Source: Planctomycetaceae bacterium
Lineage (GTDB): Bacteria > Planctomycetota > Planctomycetia > Planctomycetales > Planctomycetaceae
Direction: 5' to 3'
DNA: 40,720 nt
Assembly: GCA_028284885.1 (NCBI GenBank)
Contig: JANQQW010000371.1
Span: forward strand, 1 to 40,720
How positions within the stretch are numbered: the first letter of the stretch is position 1; the number at the start of each line of letters is the position of its first letter. Positions 17,503-26,089 of this stretch are shown here, one piece after another. Made by a program: the position numbers and the translations under genes. Under the pieces are notes generated by a model. It did no database searches, was not told where the DNA came from, and worked only from the letters and a program-made list of their open reading frames with translations.

Positions 17503-18381
17503 TCAGCCCTTCACGATCTCCGTACCCACGCCAGTGTTCGAGTAGATCTCGAGCAGCAGGGAGTGTGGCATCGCGGCATCGACGATGTGGACCTTGCCGA
17601 CGCCCGCTTCGAGCGCTTCGAGGGACGCCTCGACCTTCGGGATCATGCCGGCGGCGATGACCTCCTCGCAGATCAACTCGCGGCAGCGGGCCGCGGCGAG
17701 GTGCGAGACGCGGGTCGAGGGGTCGTCCTTGTCGAGGAAGATGCCTGGCACGTCGCTGAGGAAGACGAGCTTCTCGGCCTTCAGCAGCCGCGCGACGGCG
17801 GCGGCGGCCGTGTCCGCGTTGACGTTCAGCCGGTGGCCGTCGTCGTCGAGGGCGATCGACGGAATGACGGGGATCTTCGAGGAGCCGCAGACGAGGTCGA
17901 TCGCGTCGTGGTCGATGGAATCGACCTGGCCGACCCAGCCGAGGTCGACCGGCTCGCCGTCTTCGCCGGGGAGGGCGAGCTTGCTGCCACGGAGGACGTT
18001 CCACGTGCGGTAACTCAGCCCGACCGCCCCGGCCCCGCGGCGCTTGATCTCGGCGACGAGCGACTCGGTGATCTGCTCGGCGAGGACGGGGGCGCAGAGG
18101 TCGAGCGTCGCCTCGTCGGTGTACCGGCGGCCCTGCACGAACCGCGGCTCGATGCCCGCCTCGGCCATCGCGGCCGAGATCGCCTTCCCGCCGCCGTGCA
18201 CGACGATCGGCCGCATGCCGACCGTCTCGAGGAAGACGACGTCGGTGAGCAACGCCCCGATCGCCTGCTGGTCGTCGAGCGTGCTGCCGCCGATCTTGAC
18301 GACGACGTGCTTCCCCCGGAACCGCCGGATCCACCCCAGCGCCTCGACGAGCACGTCGGCCTTGCGAATTGCCTCGTCCAC
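17503..18381 (-). CDS. argB: Acetylglutamate kinase
   Basis: ArgB phosphorylates N-acetyl-L-glutamate with ATP, the second step of arginine biosynthesis in the cytoplasm. The 292-residue protein has the amino-acid-kinase fold signatures: [13 protein letters not shown] near the N-terminus, [22 protein letters not shown] for substrate binding, and [28 protein letters not shown] for the nucleotide site. [13 protein letters not shown] lies near the end. The length is normal for the family. The GTG start at 18381 has GAGGGAC upstream. No other arg gene lies in the window. It is followed by the 188-residue unknown gene with a 2-bp gap. Confidence 0.95.
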   Translation of the reverse strand: MDEAIRKADVLVEALGWIRRFRGKHVVVKIGGSTLDDQQAIGALLTDVVFLETVGMRPIVVHGGGKAISAAMAEAGIEPRFVQGRRYTDEATLDLCAPVLAEQITESLVAEIKRRGAGAVGLSYRTWNVLRGSKLALPGEDGEPVDLGWVGQVDSIDHDAIDLVCGSSKIPVIPSIALDDDGHRLNVNADTAAAAVARLLKAEKLVFLSDVPGIFLDKDDPSTRVSHLAAARCRELICEEVIAAGMIPKVEASLEALEAGVGKVHIVDAAMPHSLLLEIYSNTGVGTEIVKG

Positions 18382-18423
18382 GATGTCCCTCGCGTTGTTC
18401 GTGGCTTGGATTCTAGGAAGAGA

Positions 18424-18453
18424 GAACCACGGATGACACGGATGGTCACGGAT
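18424..18453 (+). repeat. CACGGATG-type intergenic repeat, copy 1
   Basis: Three CACGGAT units in a row (starting GAACCACGGATGACACGG) follow the start side of argB. The same unit recurs at 18557-18589. This type of short-unit repeat is common between genes in environmental bacteria, including planctomycetes. Confidence 0.7.
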
Positions 18454-18469
18454 CGGAGACGGTCGCGGT

Positions 18470-18497
18470 CACCACGAAGTGCACGAAGGACACGAAG
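18470..18497 (+). repeat. CACGAAG-type intergenic repeat
   Basis: Three CACGAAG units spaced by about 9-10 bp (CACCACGAAGTGCACGAAGG and on). This is a second unit type that commonly accompanies the CACGGAT repeats in such genomes. It does not encode a protein. Confidence 0.65.
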
Positions 18498-18556
18498 AGC
18501 GCCGACCAGCCGCGACCGTGAGGGAGCGAGTTCGTCCACGAGGATGTGCGGGTTGG

Positions 18557-18684
18557 GAACCACGGATGGACACGGATCGACACGGATGGTGTTCGCGGTA
18601 GGAGCACCTGTCCGTCATCGAATGGTGCGTGAACTTCGCTGCAGACTCGTTCAATCCGCGTTCATCCGAGTCCATCCGCGGTTC
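18557..18684. repeat. Inverted pair of CACGGAT-type repeats
   Basis: The left arm 18557-18589 (three CACGGAT units) and the reverse complement of 18652-18684 match at 27 of 33 positions by hand alignment. They could form a large imperfect hairpin with a 62-nt loop. The pair lies in the 373-bp divergent interval between argB and the sulfatase gene, which holds no gene. Confidence 0.7.
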
Positions 18685-18754
18685 TCCCCCAACCGTTTCG
18701 AGATGCCACGAGTCGCCGGTAGGATGGAGCGCATCCACCTCCAGAGGTTCTCCC

Positions 18755-20158
18755 ATGACGAGTCCCCGAGTTGCCGTGCTCCTGGGCCTGCTCGCCGTGT
18801 CGCACGTCGCATCCGCGGCGGAGCGGCCGAACTTGGTGTTCGTGATCGCCGACGACTGCACGTACCGCGACCTCGGTTGCTACGGCGGGCAGGCGCACAC
18901 GCCGAACATCGACCGGTTGGCCGAAGAGGGGATGCGTTTCACTCGCTGCTTCCAGGCGGCCCCCATGTGCTCGCCCACCCGGCACAACGTCTACACCGGG
19001 TTGTACCCCGTGAAGAGCGGGGCGTATCCGAACCACACCTTCGCGAAGGACGGCACGAAGAGCGTCGTCCACTACCTGAAGCCGCTTGGGTATCGGGTCG
19101 CGCTCAGCGGCAAGAAGCACATCTCGCCGAACACGGTGTTCCCCTTCGAGTACAGCGGGAAGGCGAACAACCCGGACATGGCGGCGATCGGCGAGCTGTT
19201 CGCCGAGTGCAGGGAGTCCGAGACGCCGTTCTGCCTGTTCGCCTGCTCGAACGAGCCGCACTCGCCGTGGAACAAGGGGGACGCGAGCCGGTACCCGCCG
19301 GAGAAGGTCGAGTTGCCGTCGTACTTCGTGGACACGCCGGAGACGCGGGAGTCGATGTCGAAGTACCTCGCCGAGATCACCTACTACGACGGACAGGTCG
19401 GGGAGATTCTGGACCTGCTGGAGAAGCACGGCCACGCGGAGAACACGCTGGTGATGGTCGTCAGCGAGCAGGGGTCGAGCTTCCCGTTCGCGAAATGGAC
19501 GCTGTACGACTCGGGCATCCAGAGCGGGATGATCGTCCGTTGGTCGGGGCGGGTGAAGCCGGGAAGCGTGGCGGACGCGATGGTCGAGTACGTCGACGTG
19601 CTGCCGACGTTCGTGGAGGCGGCCGGGGGGAAGCCGGCGGACTTGCTCGACGGGAAGAGCTTCGTGCCGGTGCTCGCAGGCAAGACCGACGAGCACAAGA
19701 CGCACGTCTTCGCCGAGATGACGACTCGCGGCATCATCAACGGCTCGGAGACGTTCGGCATCCGCTCGATCCGCTCCGGCCGGTTCAAGTACATCTGGAA
19801 CTTCACGCCGGAGACACCCTTCAAGAACGCGTGCACCAAGTCGAAGGAGTTCGTGTCCTGGGAGGCGAAGGCAAAGGCCGGCGACGAGGACGCGGCCGAC
19901 AAGGTCCGGCGGTACCGTCAGCGGCCGGGCGTCGAGTTGTACGATGTGACGAAGGATCCGTACGAGTGGACGAATCTGGCCGACGACCCGGAGTACGCCG
20001 ACGTGCAGGCCGACCTGCGGCGGCGACTGGAGGCGTGGATGAAGGAGCAGGGCGACCTCGGCCAGGCGACCGAGGCAGCCGCGAAGGAACGGCAGGGCCG
20101 CAACCGCAAGAAGGGCAAGAAGCCGAAGACGCCCAAGACTGCGAGTGCCGGATCGTGA
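18755..20158 (+). CDS. Secreted type I sulfatase
   Basis: The 467-residue protein begins with a signal peptide (about residues 1-22) followed by RPNLVFVIADD, the usual metal-binding start. The formylglycine motif C-x-P-x-R is present as CSPTR (Cys72), so it should be activated by a formylglycine-generating enzyme, not seen here. HTPNIDRLA and LSGKKHI are typical. The later metal motif, usually SDNG or SDHG, reads SEQG. A Lys-rich tail (RKKGKKPKTPK) ends the chain. It probably cleaves sulfate esters of marine or host polysaccharides (inference). The ATG at 18755 has AGAGG upstream; the longer frame from 18629 crosses repeat DNA. Its stop overlaps the tsaE start as GTGA. Confidence 0.9.
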   Translation: MTSPRVAVLLGLLAVSHVASAAERPNLVFVIADDCTYRDLGCYGGQAHTPNIDRLAEEGMRFTRCFQAAPMCSPTRHNVYTGLYPVKSGAYPNHTFAKDGTKSVVHYLKPLGYRVALSGKKHISPNTVFPFEYSGKANNPDMAAIGELFAECRESETPFCLFACSNEPHSPWNKGDASRYPPEKVELPSYFVDTPETRESMSKYLAEITYYDGQVGEILDLLEKHGHAENTLVMVVSEQGSSFPFAKWTLYDSGIQSGMIVRWSGRVKPGSVADAMVEYVDVLPTFVEAAGGKPADLLDGKSFVPVLAGKTDEHKTHVFAEMTTRGIINGSETFGIRSIRSGRFKYIWNFTPETPFKNACTKSKEFVSWEAKAKAGDEDAADKVRRYRQRPGVELYDVTKDPYEWTNLADDPEYADVQADLRRRLEAWMKEQGDLGQATEAAAKERQGRNRKKGKKPKTPKTASAGS

Positions 20159-20619
20159 CGGACGTCTTCGAGTGGACCTCGTCGAGCGAGGCGGAGACGG
20201 ACCGCTTCGGCCGCGCGCTGGCGGAACTACTGGAGCCAGGGGCGATCGTCGCACTCGTCGGAGACCTGGGGGCCGGGAAGACGCGGCTGTCGCGGGCGAT
20301 CGTCGCCGGGCTGGGGGCCGACCCGGACGAGGTGCAGAGCCCGACGTTCGTGCTGCAGCGCGACTACGAGGGCCGGCTGCCGATCCACCACTTCGACACG
20401 TATCGGTTGGAGGACGTCGACCAGTTCCTCGAGTTGGGAGTGGAGGACTTGTTCGCCGACGGCGACGGCGTCTGTCTGATCGAGTGGGCCGACCGCGTAC
20501 AGGACGTACTGCCGGATCGGACGTGGTGCCTGGAGATCACGGCGGTCGGGGAAACGGCCCGCTCGATCCGACTGTCGGCGGACCGCGATCTCGAACCGTT
20601 GCGTACGCGGCTTACCTGA
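20155..20619 (+). CDS. tsaE: tRNA threonylcarbamoyladenosine biosynthesis ATPase TsaE
   Basis: TsaE is the small ATPase that works with TsaB/TsaC/TsaD to make t6A37 in ANN-decoding tRNAs. The 154-residue protein has the P-loop GDLGAGKTRLSRAI (about residues 36-49), the SPTFVLQRDYEG segment, HHFDTYRL and the CLIEWADRV strand, all typical. The GTG start at 20155 shares GTGA with the sulfatase stop, so the two are translationally coupled although unrelated in function. The frame that begins at 17563 on this strand is shadow until here. Confidence 0.93.
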   Translation: MTDVFEWTSSSEAETDRFGRALAELLEPGAIVALVGDLGAGKTRLSRAIVAGLGADPDEVQSPTFVLQRDYEGRLPIHHFDTYRLEDVDQFLELGVEDLFADGDGVCLIEWADRVQDVLPDRTWCLEITAVGETARSIRLSADRDLEPLRTRLT

Positions 20620-20724
20620 CCGAACCTTCCGGGCCCCACGGCGTCGGTCGTCCAGCCACGGTCGCATCCCGCGGGGCAGCGACTAGGATACGGGCCGCAT
20701 TGAGAGTCTTGACGGGCGAAGAAC

Positions 20725-22062
20725 GTGACCGAACCGCTGAAGATCAAGCCGGTCTCCGGGTTTCCGGAGTGGCTGCCGAACGTGAAACTGGCCGAGGAAC
20801 GGCTGCTGCGGACGATCCGCGAGCAGTACGAGTTGTTCGGCTTCACGCCGATCGAGACGCCGGCTGTCGAGCGGATGGACGTCCTGACGGCGAAGGGGGG
20901 CGTGGGTCGGCAGATCTACGGCATCAACCGGCCGCAGGAGGGAGAGGACAAGTCGGACACCGACCTCGGCCTGCACTTCGACCTGACCGTGCCGCTCGCC
21001 CGGTACGTCGCGCTGAACTCGGGCAAGCTGTCGTTCCCGTTTCGCCGCTACCAGATTCAGAAGGTGTGGCGGGGCGAGCGGGCGCAGGCGGGGCGGTACC
21101 GCGAGTTCTACCAGTGCGACATCGACGTCGTCGGCCGGTCGTCGCTGGACCTCGTGCACGACGCCGAGATGCCCTGCGTGATCGACTCCGTGCTCACGGC
21201 GCTCGGCATCCCCGAGTTCGCGATCCGCGTCTCGAACCGCAAGATCCTGTTCTCGCTGGTGACGGCGAACGGTGTCGGAGAGGAGCAGGTGGCCGACGTG
21301 CTGCGGGCCGTCGACAAGGCCCACCGGACCGGTGAGGAGAAGACGCGGAAGATCCTCGCCGCCGAGGGACTGAGCGACGCGCTCGTCGACGGACTCATCG
21401 CGATGACCGGGTGCGCGGACGCGGCCGAGGCGCGGACGATTCTGGAGGGTGCCGGGGCCTCGACGGAGGGGCTCGACGAACTGGAGTTCGTCATCGAGCA
21501 CGCGGCCGCGTTCGGCATGACGCCCGGCCGGCTGCTGCCCGACTTCTCGATCGCCCGCGGCCTCGACTACTACACGGGGACCGTCTACGAGACGTTCGTC
21601 ACCGGCTCGGAGAAGCAGGGCAGCGTCTGCAGCGGCGGCCGGTACGACGACCTCGCGTCGTACTTCTCGAAGGAGCGGTTCCCCGGCGTGGGTCTGTCGA
21701 TCGGTCTGTCGCGGCTGTTCGACCTGATGCAGCGGAACGAGCTTGCCGACACGTCACGTAGTGCGCCGACGCAGGTGCTCGTCACGGCACAGGACCGGGA
21801 GCGGTTCCTGTCCGAGTACCTGGGACTCGCGCGACTGCTCCGCGAGGGTGGGATCGCGACGCAGGTCTACCTGGAGTCGCACGGCCTCGGGAAGCAGTTC
21901 GGCTACGCCTCGACGCTCGGCATCCCGTACGCGATCGTCGCCGGCGAGAGCGAGATCGCGGCCGGGGAGGTCGCCGTGAAAGACCTCGGCGAGCGAACGC
22001 AGGAGACGGTCGCCCGTGATCAACTCGTGCCGTTCCTGCGGGAGCGGCTCGGTCTCGGTTGA
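20725..22062 (+). CDS. hisS: Histidyl-tRNA synthetase
   Basis: HisRS charges tRNA-His with histidine using ATP. The 445-residue class II synthetase shows the N-terminal motif 1 region, FDLTVPLARYVA, and motif 2 around RYQIQKVWRGERAQAGRYRE. The histidine-specific GLDYYTGTVYE, the GGRYDDL block, motif 3 (GVGLSIGLSRLFDLM) and the C-terminal anticodon-binding domain (about residues 345-440) follow. The start is GTG with a GGGCGAAGA stretch upstream. It lies 105 bp after tsaE, probably with its own promoter in that gap, and converges on the CBS gene with a 5-bp gap. Confidence 0.95.
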   Translation: MTEPLKIKPVSGFPEWLPNVKLAEERLLRTIREQYELFGFTPIETPAVERMDVLTAKGGVGRQIYGINRPQEGEDKSDTDLGLHFDLTVPLARYVALNSGKLSFPFRRYQIQKVWRGERAQAGRYREFYQCDIDVVGRSSLDLVHDAEMPCVIDSVLTALGIPEFAIRVSNRKILFSLVTANGVGEEQVADVLRAVDKAHRTGEEKTRKILAAEGLSDALVDGLIAMTGCADAAEARTILEGAGASTEGLDELEFVIEHAAAFGMTPGRLLPDFSIARGLDYYTGTVYETFVTGSEKQGSVCSGGRYDDLASYFSKERFPGVGLSIGLSRLFDLMQRNELADTSRSAPTQVLVTAQDRERFLSEYLGLARLLREGGIATQVYLESHGLGKQFGYASTLGIPYAIVAGESEIAAGEVAVKDLGERTQETVARDQLVPFLRERLGLG

Positions 22063-22067
22063 GTCCG

Positions 22068-22538
22068 TCAGCCGATGGGGCTCTCGTGCCGCTCGACGAG
22101 GGCGCTCAGGTAGAGCAGGCCGGACTCGCTCGGCTTGGGCACGTCGAGCAGCTCGTGCGCCGCCCGCAGGACGTCGCGTCGGCTGAGCTGGCCGACGAGC
22201 TTCGTCCCGTCGAGCACGGGTAGCCGGCGGAACGGCGTGTCGGCGAAGATCTGGGCGATCGACAACAGGTCGGTCTCCTCGGTGATCGTCCGGCACTGCG
22301 TGTCCATGAAGGCCTCGACCGTGTTCGAGGGGAGCCCTTCGTAGGCCGCCTCGATGACGACCCGCATGCAGGACTTCTCGGAGAAGACCCCGACGAAGTT
22401 GCGGTTCTCGTCGATGACGGGGGCCCCGGAGATCTTGTTCTTCAGCAGCACGCCGATCGCGCGGTGGACGTCCATGGAGGGGGTCAGCGTGACGAGCTTC
22501 TTCACCATGAGGTCACGGGCGAGCAAGGGCTTGTTCAT
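22068..22538 (-). CDS. CBS-pair domain protein
   Basis: The 156-residue protein consists of two CBS domains (about residues 7-60 and 76-130): ARDLMVKKLVTLTPSMDVHRA, SGAPVIDENRNFVGVFSEK, then FRRLPVLDGTKLVGQLSRRD. CBS pairs bind adenine nucleotides and regulate partner proteins; here no enzyme domain is attached. The ATG at 22538 is chosen; the frame continues upstream to 22721 without a domain. It lies divergent from the transglutaminase gene (266 bp between starts). The partner is unknown. Confidence 0.9.
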   Translation of the reverse strand: MNKPLLARDLMVKKLVTLTPSMDVHRAIGVLLKNKISGAPVIDENRNFVGVFSEKSCMRVVIEAAYEGLPSNTVEAFMDTQCRTITEETDLLSIAQIFADTPFRRLPVLDGTKLVGQLSRRDVLRAAHELLDVPKPSESGLLYLSALVERHESPIG

Positions 22539-22804
22539 GGCGGTGCATCCTGACGTGGTTCGAGAAGCCGGGAACCGGCGGAAGGCCGTGGCCACTCGAG
22601 AGAAGGGAGTGCGACGCCACGAACCGGACGCCTCATGGTACCCGGACCGGCGGCGGATTCGAAAAAGAATCGGGGACGGCCGGCCGGATGTGGGACGTTG
22701 ACGACTTTGCCGATTCTTCACGTGGTGGGCGGCGAACCGGGATCCGGGTCGGGCCTACACTCGGGGATGAGACGAACGGAGACCGGTCGGAGGAGGCGAG
22801 ACGC

Positions 22805-25006
22805 GTGCTGTTCCCGCTGTGGGTGTTGACCACCGTGTCGTCGGTCGCCTTGTCTCTGGCGTCGGGGGACGCGTGGCCGTTCGCCGTCACGCCCGCGTTG
22901 GCCGCGGCGACGCTCGCCTGGTCCGGCGTGGACGACCGCCGCGGTCTGGGGCCGTGGTCGACTGCGGTTCTCGGCCTCGTGGCCCTCGGATGGACGCTGT
23001 ACGAGTACCGGTACGGCGGATCGACGAACCCGTTGCGGATCACGCACGTGCTGGCGTTCGCCACCTGGGTGGCGACGGTGCGACGCGGTACGCGAGGGAA
23101 GGTCTGGCTGCTCCTCGTGCTGAGCGTCTTCCACCTCGCGGCTGTCGCGTTGTCGGAGGAGTCGTTCTGGCTTCCGCTCGCTCTTCCCTTCTGTCTGGCC
23201 GCGAGCCTCACGGTCCTCGTGCAACTCGTCGGCGCGGCTGTCGGTCGCGAGCGGTCGGTTGGTGCAGGGGACGTTCGCGTGGTCACCGACACCGCCGAGC
23301 CGCCGTTCGCCTCTTCCTACACGTGGCTGGCGGCCGGCACGGTGGCGAGCCTCGTCGTCGGCTTCGTCACGTTCACGCTGGTGCCGAGGACGTTGCAGGG
23401 CGAGGAACTGGCGTTTCTGCTCGGCGACACGCCGCCGGTCGTCGAACGTCGTGTGACCGGCTACACCGACCACGTGCGGCTCGGCGAACCGGGCCGGATC
23501 GAGCGGTCGGACGCGCCGGCGATGCAGGTCCGCTTCACGAACGAGGCGACCGGCGAGCCGGTCGACGTGGCCGAGTTCTTCGCGGACCGCGGGTTCCGGA
23601 CACCGTACTTCCGCGGGTCGATCGCGGTCGGCTACGAGAACGGCAACTGGGTCCCGGAACAGAGCGTGGCCCGGTTCGGCTCGATCAACAGCGGCTGGCG
23701 AATGGTCGGGCTGCCGGAACTGCCGAGCGCCGAGCCGGTCCTGCGGCAGGAGTACCGGTTGGAGCGGGCTGGTCCGGGGACGCTGTTCGTCGCGCCGGGG
23801 ACCGTCGGTTGCCGGTGTGACGACTCGCGGTTCGGCGTCCTGCTGCACGACGAACTCGACACCTGGACGATCTACCCTCGCGACCGGCCGTTCCGCTGGC
23901 GTCAGAAGCTGCGGTTGCAGCCGCTCGAGTACACGGCGTACTCGGTCGTGGAGTCGAGCGACGAGCCGGCGTCTCGGCGGCAGCGGTTCCTCGCCCTTCC
24001 GGTCGCCGGGCTCCCGCGGCTGGAACGACTGGCGCGAGAGCAGGCGTCACGGGCGGACGAACGTGTCGACGGGGAGACCAGTCGGGAACGTCGCCTCGTC
24101 GACGAGATCCTCTCGGACCTTCTTCGAGGTGGCTACGTCTACCGCCTGGAGACGCGGCGGGCGCCGCGCGGCGTCGATCCGATCGAGGACTTCCTGTTCG
24201 ACAGCAAGGTCGGGTTCTGCGAGCACTTCGCCACCGCGATGACCCTGCTGCTACGGGCGAACGGCGTGCCCGCGCGACTGGTGAGCGGCTACAAGGGAGG
24301 ATCGACGGATCCCGAGACGGGCGACCACGTGTTGGTCGAGACGGACGCCCACGCGTGGGTCGAGGCCTACGTCGACGGAGACTGGCAGACCTTCGACCCC
24401 ACACCGGGCGCGAGCGGCGGCTCGAACGACCTCGACCCGGACGACGACGTTCGCAACGTCTTCGGCGCGCAGCGGACGATCGTCACCCGGCTCTGGAACG
24501 AGGGTGTCGTGCAGTACGGAAGCGGGCGGTCGTCGAAGGTGGTCCGCGAGACCGCGTCGGGCCTGGGAGCGGCCGCGAGTCGGGTCGGGGCGTCGTTCGT
24601 CGCCGTCGTCGGCTCGGGCTCGACCGCCGTGCGGAGTGCGGGGTCGGTCGGGACGACGCTCGGCGTGGCGATGCTGTTCGCCGGCGTGGCCTGGCTTGTC
24701 GTCCGACGACGTTCGACTCCCGAGTCGCGTTCGGTGCGTGCGGAGAGTCGGGCCGCTCGACTCTTCGCTCGCCTCGAACGGTGGGCGGCCGGCTGCGGTG
24801 TGGAGCGACGCGTTTCCGAAACCCATCGCGAGTTCGCGGACCGAGTGAGCCGCCAACTGCGGCATCACCTCGAGACGTCAGACTGTGGCGACCTGCCCGG
24901 TCGGGTCGTGGACCACCTGTACTCGGTGCGGTTCGGTCGGGCGGCGGCGGACGCCGGCTCCGAAGGCCTGTTCGCGACTGCGCTCACTCGAGTCGAACGA
25001 GTGTGA
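22805..25006 (+). CDS. TgpA-like membrane transglutaminase (DUF3488/transglutaminase-like)
   Basis: The 733-residue protein has six or seven N-terminal membrane spans (to about residue 195) and a large extracytoplasmic part. That part contains a transglutaminase-like domain with the Cys-His-Asp triad visible: GFCEHFATAM (Cys472), DAHAWVEAY (His516) and FDPTP (Asp531). A late membrane span (about residues 617-637) and a cytoplasmic DUF4129-like tail follow. Relatives sit with MoxR and DUF58 genes, but none is next to it here. The GTG at 22805 has GGAGGCGA at good spacing; the frame from 22688 adds nothing family-like. It converges on the RmlD-like gene with a 6-bp gap. Confidence 0.88.
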   Translation: MLFPLWVLTTVSSVALSLASGDAWPFAVTPALAAATLAWSGVDDRRGLGPWSTAVLGLVALGWTLYEYRYGGSTNPLRITHVLAFATWVATVRRGTRGKVWLLLVLSVFHLAAVALSEESFWLPLALPFCLAASLTVLVQLVGAAVGRERSVGAGDVRVVTDTAEPPFASSYTWLAAGTVASLVVGFVTFTLVPRTLQGEELAFLLGDTPPVVERRVTGYTDHVRLGEPGRIERSDAPAMQVRFTNEATGEPVDVAEFFADRGFRTPYFRGSIAVGYENGNWVPEQSVARFGSINSGWRMVGLPELPSAEPVLRQEYRLERAGPGTLFVAPGTVGCRCDDSRFGVLLHDELDTWTIYPRDRPFRWRQKLRLQPLEYTAYSVVESSDEPASRRQRFLALPVAGLPRLERLAREQASRADERVDGETSRERRLVDEILSDLLRGGYVYRLETRRAPRGVDPIEDFLFDSKVGFCEHFATAMTLLLRANGVPARLVSGYKGGSTDPETGDHVLVETDAHAWVEAYVDGDWQTFDPTPGASGGSNDLDPDDDVRNVFGAQRTIVTRLWNEGVVQYGSGRSSKVVRETASGLGAAASRVGASFVAVVGSGSTAVRSAGSVGTTLGVAMLFAGVAWLVVRRRSTPESRSVRAESRAARLFARLERWAAGCGVERRVSETHREFADRVSRQLRHHLETSDCGDLPGRVVDHLYSVRFGRAAADAGSEGLFATALTRVERV

Positions 25007-25012
25007 TCCCGC

Positions 25013-25882
25013 TCAGGCGACGAGCGGCTCGTGAACGGAGGCCCCGGCGAGCAGCGCCTCACGCGTACCGTTCTCGTCCTCTTCGACCAGGCGGCGGAGC
25101 CCTTCGTCGATCATCGGCAGAGACCGGTCGATCGCAGCCGCCAGACGCGTCGAGCAGAGGGAGGTCTCGCGGGGCGCGTCCTCCGTGGCCGCGGTCCACG
25201 GCTTCCAGGCGGTCTCCATCGCGACGGCGAGGCGTCGAAGGAAGTCGCGTTGGTCGATCCGCTCGGCCCCACCGGCGTGCCAGACACCGCGGAGTCCGGC
25301 CTCGCGGGCGGCCAGCAGGAGCTCGGCGAGTGCGGCCGCGTGGAGCGGCGTGCCGCAGTGGGGGCCTTCGCTCACACGGCCGCGGCCGGTCGCGGAGATC
25401 TGCGACTCGATCCCGCCGCGTCCGTCGGGGCTCCAGCCGAAGACCGACGCACGGGCGACCAGGGCCGTCGGGCAGGCGGCGAGCACGGACTCCTCGACGC
25501 GTTGGGCGGCCCGGGCCTCGGGCGACGAGCCGAGGGTGCCGACCTCCGTGTGGAAGAGCCGCGGCCCGTCGAAGACCGCGTCCGTGGAGAGGAGGCAGAA
25601 GTCGATCTCGGCGGCGGCGGCCGCCTCGGCCCAGTTCCGGGCCACGAGGGACGAGCCCGCGGCGGGGCGGCCCCCCCACACGCCGGCCGTACTGGCGACG
25701 ACGATCCAGTCCGGTGGGACGTCGAGGGCGGCCAGCGTCTCGAGCGGTGCGTCGGACTCGTTGCCGACCTGTCGGCAGCCGGGGACGGGCGAGGTGGTCC
25801 AGGTGTCGTGCTCGTCCGCGAAGCGGGTGGCGACGTTGGCGCCGGCAACCGTGTTCGCACCGACAACGAGGATGCGCGTCAT
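25013..25882 (-). CDS. RmlD-like NAD(P)-binding protein lacking catalytic Tyr/Lys
   Basis: The 289-residue protein is an extended SDR of the dTDP-4-dehydrorhamnose reductase type: MTRILVVGANTVAGANVA for the dinucleotide, WIVVASTAGVWGG, then LLSTDAVFDGP. RVEESVL and VARASVFGW follow. In RmlD the segment after the TDxVFDG motif carries YxxxK; by my alignment the two positions here are Ala and Gln (SPEARAAQRVEES). The enzyme may therefore be inactive as a reductase and keep only a binding or structural role. No other dTDP-rhamnose gene is near. The ATG at 25882 has GGAGGGGGG upstream. Confidence 0.8.
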   Translation of the reverse strand: MTRILVVGANTVAGANVATRFADEHDTWTTSPVPGCRQVGNESDAPLETLAALDVPPDWIVVASTAGVWGGRPAAGSSLVARNWAEAAAAAEIDFCLLSTDAVFDGPRLFHTEVGTLGSSPEARAAQRVEESVLAACPTALVARASVFGWSPDGRGGIESQISATGRGRVSEGPHCGTPLHAAALAELLLAAREAGLRGVWHAGGAERIDQRDFLRRLAVAMETAWKPWTAATEDAPRETSLCSTRLAAAIDRSLPMIDEGLRRLVEEDENGTREALLAGASVHEPLVA

Positions 25883-26089
25883 CACTCCCCCCTCCGTCCT
25901 TGGATGAGTCCAGCACCGGGTCTCCAACCCGGGTTCGTGGCGAAAGCTACCGGACCCCGTCGATCTCCGACAAGACCAATCACCGCCTGCGGTCACGGGG
26001 GCCTGCCGAGTCGTCTTGTCGGTCCGACGACATTCTGAGAGCATCCGCGCCCCTCGCCACCCCTTCTCGCCTGCCCCCGCTCCGTTCCG

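Noticed and set aside
18629..18754. N-terminal extension of the sulfatase frame
   Set aside because: It reads through repeat DNA and precedes a clear signal peptide that starts at the 18755 ATG.
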